Source of the DNA: Candidatus Aminicenantes bacterium UBA6072
GTDB lineage: Bacteria; Acidobacteriota; Aminicenantia; UBA2199
Assembly: GCA_002436105.1 (NCBI GenBank)
Contig: DIXU01000009.1
Location: 349,178 to 413,177, forward strand
Direction of reading: 5' to 3'
DNA: 64,000 nucleotides
Below are positions 44,150 to 52,853 of the stretch, one piece after another. The notes under the pieces were generated by a model that was not told where the DNA came from, did not search any database, and saw only the letters and a program-made list of their open reading frames with translations. Every line of letters starts with the position of its first letter. The stretch's first letter is position 1. The position numbers and the translations under genes were made by a program.

Positions 44150-44883
44150 GTCCCTTTCTCCGTTTCAGCCAGTTCCCGGTCCAGGCGCTCCAGATACCCG
44201 TCAAGCCACGGCTCGGCAATGGCGATGAATGACTCGCCCCCCTCCGCGAGCCGCTGCCACCTGGACAGCGTTTCATCCGCAACAAAACGGGCGGTCCCGT
44301 CATTCTCGCTTCCAGTGCCGGGGGATGCCTGGAAGGAGCGGCACACCCGGACATGGGCCTCCGCCCAGGCGGCGATTATTTCCGGGCATGAGCGGCGCAA
44401 GACGGCCACATGTTCCTGGAGCCGGCAGCGCAATTCGGCAGCCTGCCGGCGCTGCTCCTGCATGGCGGCCAAAGCCTCCCCCGCTTCGGCGTCGCCGGGC
44501 CGCCCCCGATCGATGAAATCACCCAGGCGGCCGGCAGAGCTCTCCAGAAAATCCACCTCCCGGCGCAGCGCTTCCAGCAACCGGGCCTGGGCGCGAATGA
44601 AAACGGCCGCCTGCGCCGTATTCATCCGTGACAGCTCCTCATTTTCCTCGCTGCCGTTGATAAAATATTCGTGCCAGCTCAGGTAGTCGTAAAGCGTGCC
44701 GCACTCGGGGCAGCGGCGCACATGGCGCTTCCCGGCATCCTTCATGCCCAGGGCCGCCACGATGACCAGCCGATCGGCAGCCTCCGGGAACGGCCGGTCG
44801 AGATCGGGATCCAGGTACTTGCTGAAAGACGTTTCCCTGTCGCGCAGCCGGCAGCAGATCGTGCAGTTTTTGATGGGTGGCAC
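44146..44883 (-). CDS. Hypothetical protein with Cys-pair (zinc-ribbon-like) N-terminus
   Basis: 245 residues, GTG start at 44883. N-terminal CTICC and RRCPECGTLYDYLSW form a likely zinc-binding knuckle; the remainder is mostly alpha-helical (about 85-235), with long Glu/Arg/Ala helices. Cytoplasmic. The GTG lies eight bases after a perfect TATAAT, so the message is probably leaderless. No family recognised. Confidence 0.65.
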   Translation of the reverse strand: MPPIKNCTICCRLRDRETSFSKYLDPDLDRPFPEAADRLVIVAALGMKDAGKRHVRRCPECGTLYDYLSWHEYFINGSEENEELSRMNTAQAAVFIRAQARLLEALRREVDFLESSAGRLGDFIDRGRPGDAEAGEALAAMQEQRRQAAELRCRLQEHVAVLRRSCPEIIAAWAEAHVRVCRSFQASPGTGSENDGTARFVADETLSRWQRLAEGGESFIAIAEPWLDGYLERLDRELAETEKGT

Positions 44884-44891
44884 CTATTTGA

Positions 44892-44920
44892 ATTATACAT
44901 GCGCGCATATCGAAGAGCAA
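44892..44920 (-). promoter_or_regulatory. Leaderless promoter of the three-gene unknown operon (GTG start)
   Basis: Minus-strand TTGCTC (44915-44920), 17 bp, TATAAT (44892-44897), eight bases, GTG at 44883. Divergent from the SUMF1-like gene. Confidence 0.6.
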
Positions 44921-45006
44921 GGCACTTATCCTCCTTGGCCGCCTGCGCCGCCAAGATTGAAATTAATGTGCGGATATGCTTGAATGGCGGTGCAAAGGAG
45001 CGAAAA

Positions 45007-46632
45007 ATGAGAAAGCTCGCCATCGCTATTTTCATCGTGATCCTTTCGGCATCCCTCCTGCCGGCCGAGACCATCGCCAACGTCACCGGCCGCAACGGCC
45101 TGGTCCTGGTCATCGACCGCGGCGCCTTGGACGGGGTCGAGCTCGGCATGCAGGGGATCGTCAAAGCCCTGTACAGGGAGCCGGGCGGGGAATACACGAT
45201 CAATATCGGCAACTTCACCGTCAGCAAGGTCATGGAGCGCTCGGCCGAAGTGACCATGGAGATCGGCAAGGGGCTGAATCCCGACGATGCCCGTTACATC
45301 GTCTTTGAAAAGGAGCTGCAGCCGGCTTCCAGCCCGCTTCCAGCCGCCGCCGTCGCGCAGAATGCCGACTGGCACCTGGACCAGGGCGACCGCGCCGTTG
45401 ACGCCGGCGATGCCGCAGCCGCGCTGGCGCACTACGAAAAGGCGCTCGAGCTGGAGCCGGGCAATTTGGTGGCGAAAGAGAAATGCAGCGAGACCCGGAA
45501 AGCCATCGCCACTGCCGAGCGCGCCGCGAAGTTCAGCGATTATTTGAAAAAGGCCGACGCCCATTATGAAAAAAGCGACGTGAAGTTCGCGTTCCTTTAC
45601 CTGGTCGAAGCCTTGCGCCTGTATCCCGAAGGCAAAGACGACGTGCGCGCGCGCCTGAGCGTGATGGAGCGGGAGTACCCGCAGGAGCTGGCGGCGGTCC
45701 TGGAGGAGAAAGCCGGCGAACTGGGCGATATCCGGTCACAAATCGACTCCCTGTTGGCCAAACCGGCCGGGCCGGGAACAAAAGCCCGGGCCGGCGAAGC
45801 AGCCGAACCCCGGGCCGATGCGGGCGGGAAAGACGAAGCAAGCGCCGCTCCCTCCCAACCGGAAACGGCCACCGAGCCGTTCCTGCAGAAGGTCAGCGGC
45901 AAGGCCGGCAAGGCATGGCGCAACGACCAGGGCTTCTGGGAAGCCCTTTTCCACGGCAATATTTCCATGGTCTACATCCCGGAGGGGGAGGCGACCATCG
46001 GCTCGCCGGCCCGCGAGGGCGACGCCGACGAGCACCCGGCCCACAAGCTGTTTCTGGAGGGGTATTGGCTCGGCAAGACCGAGGTGACCTTCGAGCAGTA
46101 TGACCGCTTCTGTGACGCGACCGGCCGCCCGCGCGGCGCCGACGAAGGCTGGGGCCGGGGCACGCGCCCGGTCATTTACGTTTCCTGGCACGACGCCGTG
46201 GCTTACTGCGCCTGGCTCGGGGAGCAGACCGGACTTCGCTTCCGCCTGCCCAGCGAGGCCGAGTGGGAGAAGGCGGCCCGCTTCCGCTATCCATGGGGCG
46301 GCAACGCGCCCGATTCCAGCCTGGCCAATTACGACAAGGACCACATGATGACCCGTCCCGTGGGCTCCTATCCCAAGGGGGCCTCGCCGTACGGCATCCT
46401 CGACATGGCCGGCAATGTCTGGGAGTGGGTACAGGACTGGTACGACCCCGGCTTTTACCGGGACTCCCCGAACCAGTCGCCCCAGGGGCCCGAAAGCGGA
46501 TCGGAACGGGTCGTGCGCGGCGGCTCCTGGGCCAACGGCGCCGACCTGGTGCGCTCCGCCAACCGCAGCAGCGAGAAGCCCGAAAGCAAGCTGAACATTC
46601 TGGGCTTCCGCCTGGCCCTGGACGGCAAATGA
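45007..46632 (+). CDS. TPR-SUMF1 (formylglycine-generating-enzyme-like) secreted protein
   Basis: 541 residues: signal peptide (1-19), a beta-rich N-domain (20-105), TPR-like repeats (about 120-250, DAAAALAHYEKALELEPGN), an Ala/Glu linker, and a SUMF1/FGE-sulfatase domain (about 315-540; MVYIPEGEATIGSP, KTEVTFEQYDRF, VIYVSWHDAVAYCAWL, RLPSEAEWEKAARF, DMAGNVWEWVQDWYD, VVRGGSWAN, LGFRLA). The Cys pair that catalyses formylglycine formation in true FGE is absent after RGGSW, so a binding or structural role is more likely. ATG 45007 has AAAGGAG at 6 nt; the frame is open back to 44671. Confidence 0.85.
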   Translation: MRKLAIAIFIVILSASLLPAETIANVTGRNGLVLVIDRGALDGVELGMQGIVKALYREPGGEYTINIGNFTVSKVMERSAEVTMEIGKGLNPDDARYIVFEKELQPASSPLPAAAVAQNADWHLDQGDRAVDAGDAAAALAHYEKALELEPGNLVAKEKCSETRKAIATAERAAKFSDYLKKADAHYEKSDVKFAFLYLVEALRLYPEGKDDVRARLSVMEREYPQELAAVLEEKAGELGDIRSQIDSLLAKPAGPGTKARAGEAAEPRADAGGKDEASAAPSQPETATEPFLQKVSGKAGKAWRNDQGFWEALFHGNISMVYIPEGEATIGSPAREGDADEHPAHKLFLEGYWLGKTEVTFEQYDRFCDATGRPRGADEGWGRGTRPVIYVSWHDAVAYCAWLGEQTGLRFRLPSEAEWEKAARFRYPWGGNAPDSSLANYDKDHMMTRPVGSYPKGASPYGILDMAGNVWEWVQDWYDPGFYRDSPNQSPQGPESGSERVVRGGSWANGADLVRSANRSSEKPESKLNILGFRLALDGK

Positions 46633-46660
46633 ACCGCCGGGTTCCCCCGGGCGGGCCTGT

Positions 46661-46690
46661 TTGCCAAAATTCAGGCCGCTATTGTATAAT
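46661..46690 (+). promoter_or_regulatory. Leaderless promoter of the zinc-ribbon gene
   Basis: TTGCCA (46661-46666), 18 bp, TATAAT (46685-46690), six bases, ATG at 46697. Confidence 0.6.
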
Positions 46691-46696
46691 CAGGAC

Positions 46697-47056
46697 ATGA
46701 ACGGCAACGTACCCCCGGCGGAACCGCTTCCGCCGCCGAAGCCGGAAGGCAAGATGAACGTCCAGTGCACGAAATGCGGACATGTCCAGGAGCTGGACCC
46801 GGGATACAGGATCTGCCTGAACTGCGGCGGCCCCATCGACGAAAAAGATACCCTGATCCTGAAGGACCCCAGGAGGGGCCGCGGCATGCAGGGATTGGCC
46901 ATCATCGCTTTCCTGCTGTTCCTGTTCATTTTTTTCTTCTGGTCAAAATATATCGGCCGCCATGGCATGGCTGTCTGCGCCCTGTTCGCCATCTGGGGCT
47001 TCTACAGGAACTATCTGCACCGGCGGCAGGCGCTGGAGGAACATGGCGATCGCTGA
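46697..47056 (+). CDS. Zinc-ribbon membrane protein
   Basis: 119 residues. Pro-rich N-terminus, a zinc ribbon with two CxxC pairs (CTKCGH and CLNCGG, about residues 24-46), then two transmembrane helices (about 66-84 and 88-106). Function unknown. The frame extends back to 46661 but would cross the promoter. Overlaps the YggS gene by 14 bp. Confidence 0.75.
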   Translation: MNGNVPPAEPLPPPKPEGKMNVQCTKCGHVQELDPGYRICLNCGGPIDEKDTLILKDPRRGRGMQGLAIIAFLLFLFIFFFWSKYIGRHGMAVCALFAIWGFYRNYLHRRQALEEHGDR

Positions 47057-47723
47057 AAACCTTGACCTGATCCAGGAGAAAATCGCGGCGGCCTGTCGGC
47101 GTTCCGGGCGCGACATGGCCCAGGTGCGCCTCATGGCCGTATGCAAGGACCAGGGGCCGGAGAAGATCCGCCGGGCGCTCGACCTGGGCGTCCGGCTGCT
47201 GGGCGAGAACAAGCTCCAGGAGGCCGAGGCGCACATGCGCCACTTCCCGGAAAAAGGGATCGAATGGCACTTCATCGGCACCCTGCAGAAGAACAAGATC
47301 AACCGCATACTGAACACGTTTCGCCTGATCGAGTCGGTCGACAGCGTGAAGGCCCTGGAACACATCCACAAGCGGGTCGACCAGCCGGTTGAGGTTTTCA
47401 TCGAGGTCAACATCGCCGAGGAAAGCAGCAAGACGGGGTTTTCCGTCGACGGGCTGAAGCGCGCCATCCCCTATATCGCCGGCCTCGGCAAGGTGAGCAT
47501 CGCCGGCCTGATGGCCATCCCGCCCTATTTCGAGGATACGGAGAAAGCGCGGCCTTATTTCGCCCGCCTGCGCGCGCTGCGCGACGAGATCCAGCGCCAG
47601 GCCGTGGCCAACATGCCGGTCCGCCATCTTTCCATGGGCATGAGCCACGACTTCGAAGTGGCCGTGGAGGAGGGGGCCACGCTGCTCCGCATCGGCACGG
47701 CCCTTTTCGGCCGGCGCAAATGA
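47043..47723 (+). CDS. YggS family pyridoxal-phosphate homeostasis protein
   Basis: 226 residues, single alanine-racemase-like TIM barrel without the C-terminal domain. PLP-lysine in LMAVCKDQGPEKI, GENKLQEAE, EWHFIGTLQKNK, IEVNIAEESSKTGF, MSMGMSHDFEVAVEEGATLLRIGTALFG are family signatures. It buffers PLP and amino-acid metabolism rather than catalysing a defined reaction. It directly precedes the DivIVA gene, a very common pairing in many bacteria. Confidence 0.93.
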   Translation: MAIAENLDLIQEKIAAACRRSGRDMAQVRLMAVCKDQGPEKIRRALDLGVRLLGENKLQEAEAHMRHFPEKGIEWHFIGTLQKNKINRILNTFRLIESVDSVKALEHIHKRVDQPVEVFIEVNIAEESSKTGFSVDGLKRAIPYIAGLGKVSIAGLMAIPPYFEDTEKARPYFARLRALRDEIQRQAVANMPVRHLSMGMSHDFEVAVEEGATLLRIGTALFGRRK

Positions 47724-47739
47724 CCGGCAAGGAGGGAGC

Positions 47740-48225
47740 ATGAAGCTGACGCCACAGGAGATCCTGAGCCAGACGTTTTCCACCAAGTTCAAGGGACTCG
47801 ATGCCGGCGAGGTCAGGAACTTCCTGCAGCAGGTCGCCGAGACCCTGGAGGACGAGATCCGCGAGAAGGAGGAGCTCAAGGGCGGCATGGAGCGGCTGCG
47901 CGAGAGCCTGGCCAAGCTGGAGAGGAAGGAGGAGCTGCTGCGCGACACCCTGATCGCCGCCCAGAAGTTCTCCAGCGAGATCAAGGCCAATTCGCACAAG
48001 GAGGCCGAGCTGGTCACCAAGGATGCCGAGATCAAGTCCGAGGAGATCATCCAGCATGCCATGCTGCGGCAGTCGGCCATCCGCGAGGAGATCAAGAACC
48101 TGCAGTTCAAGCGCAAGGAGATCGAGAGCGACATCATTCACCTGCTCAATTCGCTGAAGGAGCTGATCGAGACCTACCACAGGCAGGACGAGGAGTTCGA
48201 CAAGATCGAATACCTGGGAAAGTAG
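47740..48225 (+). CDS. DivIVA domain-containing protein
   Basis: 161 residues. N-terminal DivIVA membrane-binding segment (LTPQEILSQTFSTKFKGLDA, EVRNFLQQVAETLEDE) and a coiled coil to the end. Presumably recruited to curved membrane at poles or septa. GGAGG at 6 nt before ATG. Its TAG stop abuts heptad-unit palindrome 2. Confidence 0.87.
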   Translation: MKLTPQEILSQTFSTKFKGLDAGEVRNFLQQVAETLEDEIREKEELKGGMERLRESLAKLERKEELLRDTLIAAQKFSSEIKANSHKEAELVTKDAEIKSEEIIQHAMLRQSAIREEIKNLQFKRKEIESDIIHLLNSLKELIETYHRQDEEFDKIEYLGK

Positions 48226-48465
48226 ATCGGTATACGGTTCACGGTAGACGGTTTACGGTGAAGAAATAAGCACCAAATTCCAAACAAATTCCAAATCCCA
48301 AATTCCAATGTCCGAAACGAAAGCCCTTTCAGTTTCTTTTCTTTGTTTGGGTCATTGGAATTTGGTGCTTGTTTGGTGCCTGGTGCTTGGAATTTGGAAT
48401 TTTAGTTCTTGCAATTTCTTCTTTTCCCTCCGTTAACCGTGCACCGTCTGCCGTAAACCAAGATC
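48225..48465. repeat. Heptad-unit palindromic element 2
   Basis: About 241 bp bounded by GATC on both sides. Outer arms of 7-bp units (ACGGTTC, ACGGTAG on the left; CCGTTAA, CCGTGCA on the right) flank inner arms of a second 7-bp unit (AAATTCC, AAATCCC on the left; TTGGAAT repeated on the right). The arms are imperfectly complementary, best around CCAAATTCCAATG. It begins at the DivIVA stop codon and ends shortly before the toxin-antitoxin promoter. Confidence 0.75.
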
Positions 48466-48486
48466 CTTGGGCTTTAAACTTTTTTT

Positions 48487-48515
48487 TTGAATATCATATC
48501 ATATTATGATACTAT
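48487..48515 (+). promoter_or_regulatory. Toxin-antitoxin promoter with palindromic operator in the spacer
   Basis: TTGAAT (48487-48492), 17 bp, TACTAT (48510-48515). A perfect 7-1-7 palindrome TATCATATTATGATA (48497-48511) fills the spacer and touches the -10, and half-site TATCATA occurs again just upstream. It is the expected site for autorepression by the RHH antitoxin (alone or with toxin). Confidence 0.7.
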
Positions 48516-48531
48516 ATAACTGGAGGACACC

Positions 48532-48771
48532 ATGCCGGCAGTGAGCTTTTACCTGAAAAAAGAGGTTCTGGACGCAGTACGCGCCCGGGCCAAGGCAAGC
48601 GATATGCCAATTTCCCGCATCATCAGCCGTTCCGTCGAGGAATTCCTGAAAACCGGCGAGACGGCCGAGGCAAGAAAGCGGGTGATGGAAAATATCCGTA
48701 CGGCACTTGCTCCCACCGGCTGGGAAGCGCTGCACCGCGAAAGGACCGCGGCCGATGCTGACCGGGATTGA
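48532..48771 (+). CDS. Ribbon-helix-helix (CopG-type) antitoxin
   Basis: 79 residues. N-terminal ribbon-helix-helix (AVSFYLKKEVLDAVRARA, PISRIISRSVEEFL) followed by a disordered, charged tail (ETAEARKRV, HRERTAADADRD) of the sort that wraps an PIN toxin. GGAGG at 5 nt before ATG. Overlaps the PIN gene by 17 bp, the usual antitoxin-first order. Confidence 0.85.
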   Translation: MPAVSFYLKKEVLDAVRARAKASDMPISRIISRSVEEFLKTGETAEARKRVMENIRTALAPTGWEALHRERTAADADRD

Positions 48772-49144
48772 CACCAGTTTCTTCTATGCCTTGGCCGCGG
48801 GCCGGCCCCTGGCGGCGGAGGCCTGGGAGAACAGGGAGTTGCTGACCTCCGTGCTCTGCTTCTACGAACTGAAAAGAAAGCTGCTGCACAGCGACCTGAA
48901 AGCCTGGCCGACAGTGCTGGAAGATATCGCCAGGGCCGTCGAAACAGTGCCCGTTACCGCCGCCATCGCCCAGAAGGCGGGACAGATCGCCCACGGCACC
49001 GGCATGCCCGCCTTCGACGCCATCATCGTCGGTTCGCTGGCCGAGGCCGGCTGTGAAGAGATCCTCACCCTGGATCATCATTTCACCCTATTCGCCAAGA
49101 CTGGGTTGAAAATAACCCTGCTGTCATCCAACAGTGAAAAGTGA
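48755..49144 (+). CDS. PIN-domain toxin (VapC-like ribonuclease)
   Basis: 129 residues. Acidic PIN residues: LTGIDTSFFY (Asp6), CFYELKRK (Glu), MPAFDAIIVGSLAEAG (Asp) and LTLDHHF (Asp). Presumed RNA endonuclease neutralised by the upstream RHH protein. ATG 48755 is taken because the preceding in-frame extension lies within the antitoxin. Its last codons and TGA lie in the left arm of palindrome 3, so insertion or expansion of that element may have set the C-terminus. Confidence 0.85.
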   Translation: MLTGIDTSFFYALAAGRPLAAEAWENRELLTSVLCFYELKRKLLHSDLKAWPTVLEDIARAVETVPVTAAIAQKAGQIAHGTGMPAFDAIIVGSLAEAGCEEILTLDHHFTLFAKTGLKITLLSSNSEK

Positions 49145-49240
49145 AATGTGAAAAGTGAAAAGTCATTGGTTGACTCATTTAGAGCCCTCCCTTCTCTTCC
49201 CTTCCCTCCAGACACTTTCACTTTTCACATTTCACTTTTC
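49134..49240. repeat. Heptad-unit palindromic element 3
   Basis: A perfect 22-bp inverted repeat (49136-49157 with 49219-49240) flanks a 61-bp centre. Arms consist of 7-bp units such as GTGAAAA, GTGAAAT on the left and CACTTTT, CACATTT on the right. It starts inside the end of the PIN toxin gene and stops 16 bp before the recA -35. With element 2 it brackets the toxin-antitoxin module. Confidence 0.8.
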
Positions 49241-49255
49241 ATTCAAATCCAGGTA

Positions 49256-49284
49256 TTTCCCTGGACCGCTAATCCTGATACAAT
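49256..49284 (+). promoter_or_regulatory. Probable recA promoter
   Basis: Extended -10 TGATACAAT (hexamer 49279-49284) with a weak -35 TTTCCC (49256-49261) at 17 bp. GAGGAGG precedes the recA ATG. I see no gamma-proteobacterial or Gram-positive type LexA box here. Confidence 0.5.
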
Positions 49285-49310
49285 GAGCTCTAGTTCCTGA
49301 GGAGGACCCA

Positions 49311-50329
<1,019 letters not shown>

Positions 50330-50333
<4 letters not shown>

Positions 50334-50821
50334 AGAAATTCAGGTTCTCGCTGCTCTACATCCTCGTGCTGCTGGCGACATCGCCCTTCCACATCCAGGT
50401 CAGGAATCTGCTCGTGGACATCCGCGGCTTCCGTTTCATCAATTACGTCCTGCTCGGGATCCTGGCGGCCTTTTTCGCCCTGGCGCTCTTCAAGGCCGCC
50501 GTTGGCGGCAAGGCGCTGGACAACGCCGCCATCCTGCTGGCGGCCGCCATCGTGTTCTATTTCCTGTTCCAGCGCCGCATCTTCCTCAACCAGGCCTTCT
50601 TTTCCAATTTTCTGCATATCGCCGAGTTCTTCATCCTGGGTTTCCTGCTGTTCAAGGAGAACAGGAGGGCCTCGTCCCCCGTCCCCTTCGTCATCCTCCT
50701 CGTCTCCGCCTTCGCCTTCGAGCTGATCCAGGTCTTCATCCGCGGCCGGGTGATCGACGCCAACGATATCTGGACCAACGTCATCGCCGGCCTGGTCGGC
50801 ATGGTGGTGGGCTTCTTCTGA
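50330..50821 (+). CDS. VanZ-like membrane protein
   Basis: 163 residues with TTG start overlapping the recA stop (TTGA). Four to five hydrophobic helices; the C-terminal half has the VanZ pattern E-x-x-Q ... R ... D-x-x-D-x-x-x-N-x-x-G (FELIQVFIRGRVIDANDIW, NVIAGLVGMVVG). VanZ family members affect glycopeptide tolerance in enterococci, but most are uncharacterised. Expression probably depends on read-through from recA. Confidence 0.75.
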
Positions 50822-50847
50822 GTCTGGTAAAGGGCCGGCGCTTCCGC

Positions 50848-50853
50848 TATAAT
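50848..50853 (+). promoter_or_regulatory. -10 of a leaderless ftsY promoter
   Basis: TATAAT (50848-50853), six bases, ATG at 50860. The -35 region at 17 bp (TGGTAA) is poor, so strength is uncertain. Confidence 0.45.
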
Positions 50854-50859
50854 GCGGCC

Positions 50860-51738
50860 ATGGCGTTCAAGGACCTGTTCCGCGGCAAATTTCAGGACAA
50901 GCTGGCGGCGCTTTTCGCGCCCGGCAGGAGCCGGGAGGAGACGCTGGCCGAGCTGGAGGAGTTGCTGCTCCTGGCCGACATCTCCCTGCCGGTGGTCGAG
51001 CGCCTCACCCGCGCCGTTGCCCGGCAGGCCGCCGGCGGCGACGCCATGGAGGCATGCGTCGAGATCCTGCGCCGCGAGCTCCTGGCGCTGTTCCCCGCGC
51101 CGCGCCGCCCCCTGGCCGCTGCCGCAAAGGGCGTCCTGATGCTGGTCGGGATCAACGGCAGCGGCAAGACGACCAGCGCCGCCAAGCTGGCCCATCATTT
51201 CCAGGCACAGGGCCGCCGCGTCCTGCTGGCCGCCGCCGACACCTTCCGCGCCGCCGGCTCCACCCAGCTCTCCCTGTGGGGGGAAAGGCTGGGCATCCCG
51301 GTCGTCGGCGGCGAGCGCGGCGCCGATCCCGGCTCGGTCGTTTTCAACGCCATGCAGTCCTGGCAGAGTCGCGATCTCGACCTGCTGGTCATCGACACCG
51401 CCGGCCGCATGCAGAGCAAGGAGAACCTGATGCGCGAGCTGGAAAAGCTCACGCGCATCATCGCCAAGATCGCCCCCGGCCAGCCGGAGGAAACCTGGCT
51501 GGTCCTCGACGCCTCCACCGGCCAGAACGCTTTGGTGCAGGCGGAGAAGTTCCTGGAATTCTCGGGGATCAACGGCCTGGTCCTGGCCAAGCTGGACGGC
51601 ACCGCCAAGGGCGGCACGATCGTCAGCATCGCCGCCGGGATGAAGCTGCCGGTCTTTTTCGTCGGCACCGGGGAGACGCAGGACGACCTGTGGGAATTCT
51701 CCGCCAACGAGTTCGTGGCCTCGCTGCTGGGACGATGA
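50860..51738 (+). CDS. ftsY: Signal recognition particle receptor FtsY
   Basis: 292 residues, NG domain only, without the long acidic A domain of the E. coli protein. SRP GTPase motifs: G1 VGINGSGKTTSAAK, AAADTFRAAGSTQLSLW, G3 LLVIDTAGRMQSK, G4 LAKLDGTAKGG, and VGTGETQDDLWEF at the C-terminus. Targets SRP-ribosome complexes to the translocon. The TGA overlaps the ribD ATG. Confidence 0.95.
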   Translation: MAFKDLFRGKFQDKLAALFAPGRSREETLAELEELLLLADISLPVVERLTRAVARQAAGGDAMEACVEILRRELLALFPAPRRPLAAAAKGVLMLVGINGSGKTTSAAKLAHHFQAQGRRVLLAAADTFRAAGSTQLSLWGERLGIPVVGGERGADPGSVVFNAMQSWQSRDLDLLVIDTAGRMQSKENLMRELEKLTRIIAKIAPGQPEETWLVLDASTGQNALVQAEKFLEFSGINGLVLAKLDGTAKGGTIVSIAAGMKLPVFFVGTGETQDDLWEFSANEFVASLLGR

Positions 51739-52853
51739 GCGACGGGAAGGGACGCAGCGCCGGGCCGCAGGCCGACGACCTGAAATTCATGAAGATCGCC
51801 CTGCGGCTGAGTGGCCGCGGCCTGGGCCATACCGAGCCCAACCCCATGGTCGGCGCCGTGGCGGTCAAGGACGGGCGGCTGCTGGCCACCGGCTTCCACC
51901 GCCGCTTCGGGGCGCCGCACGCCGAATGCATGGCGCTGGAGGACCTGGCCGTTCCCGGCGCCACCCTCTACCTGACCCTGGAGCCCTGCGGCCACTTCGG
52001 CAAGACGCCGCCCTGCGTCGACCTGATCATCGCCAAAAAGATCAGGCGGGTGGTCGCGGCCATGGCCGACCCCAACCCGCTGGTCAACGGCTCGGGATTC
52101 GCCAGGCTTCGGGCCGCCGGCATCGAAACCCGCGTCGGCCTCTGCCGGGAGCAGGCCGAGCTCGGCAACCGCCATTACCTCACGTACATGCGCACGGGCC
52201 TGCCCTACGTGGCCCTGCACGCCGGCATTTCCCTGGACGGCAAGCTCACCGACGATGCCGGCCATTCGCGCTGGGTCACCTCGGCGGAGGGGCGGCGCTA
52301 TTCGCACAGCCTGCGCGGAGAGTTTTCCGCCATTCTCGCCGGCCGCGGCAACATCGTGGCCGACAACCCGCTTCTGACCCTGCGTGAGCCGGGCTGGGAA
52401 GGGAAAACCCTGTATCGTGTGGTTCTCGATTCCAACAACTCGCTTTCCCAACGCCTGAATATCTTCAGGGAGCAGGAGCGCTTTCCACTGGTCATCTTCA
52501 GCTCTTGCGCCGCCGGGAACCGGAAAAAAAAGGTTCCGCTCCATTTTTTTGTGGGCCACGACGGCCACGGCCTTTTGCTGGCCGACGTCCTGCGCGAACT
52601 GTCCAGGCTGGGCATCGCCTCGCTGCTGGTGGAAGGGGGCGGGCAGGTGCTGGATTCCTTTGTCCGCGAGAGGCGCTTCGACGAGATGGCCGTTTTCTTT
52701 GCCAACAAGATCGTCGGCGGCCGCGACTCGGTCCAGATCTTCGCCTCCGGGGTCGCCCGGCTCGAAGACGCGCTGGAACTGGTCGATTGCCACTGCACCG
52801 AGTTCGCCGACGGCAGCATTCTCAGGGGGTACAGCAAATGTTCACCGGCCTGA
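51735..52853 (+). CDS. ribD: Bifunctional riboflavin biosynthesis deaminase/reductase
   Basis: 372 residues. N-terminal deaminase (about 15-150): PNPMVGAVAV, zinc site GAPHAECMAL and LEPCGHFGKTPPCVD; C-terminal reductase: YVALHAGISLDGKLTD, ILAGRGNIVADNP, SLLVEGGGQVLDSF. Performs the second and third steps of riboflavin synthesis. ATG at 51735 overlaps the ftsY stop, and its 3' end overlaps ribE by 16 bp. The open frame continues upstream inside ftsY and is ignored. Confidence 0.95.
   Translation: MSDGKGRSAGPQADDLKFMKIALRLSGRGLGHTEPNPMVGAVAVKDGRLLATGFHRRFGAPHAECMALEDLAVPGATLYLTLEPCGHFGKTPPCVDLIIAKKIRRVVAAMADPNPLVNGSGFARLRAAGIETRVGLCREQAELGNRHYLTYMRTGLPYVALHAGISLDGKLTDDAGHSRWVTSAEGRRYSHSLRGEFSAILAGRGNIVADNPLLTLREPGWEGKTLYRVVLDSNNSLSQRLNIFREQERFPLVIFSSCAAGNRKKKVPLHFFVGHDGHGLLLADVLRELSRLGIASLLVEGGGQVLDSFVRERRFDEMAVFFANKIVGGRDSVQIFASGVARLEDALELVDCHCTEFADGSILRGYSKCSPA

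Noticed and set aside
48225..49255. CRISPR array
   Set aside because: The short repeated words are 7-bp degenerate tandem units arranged as inverted repeats, without constant repeats and unique spacers.
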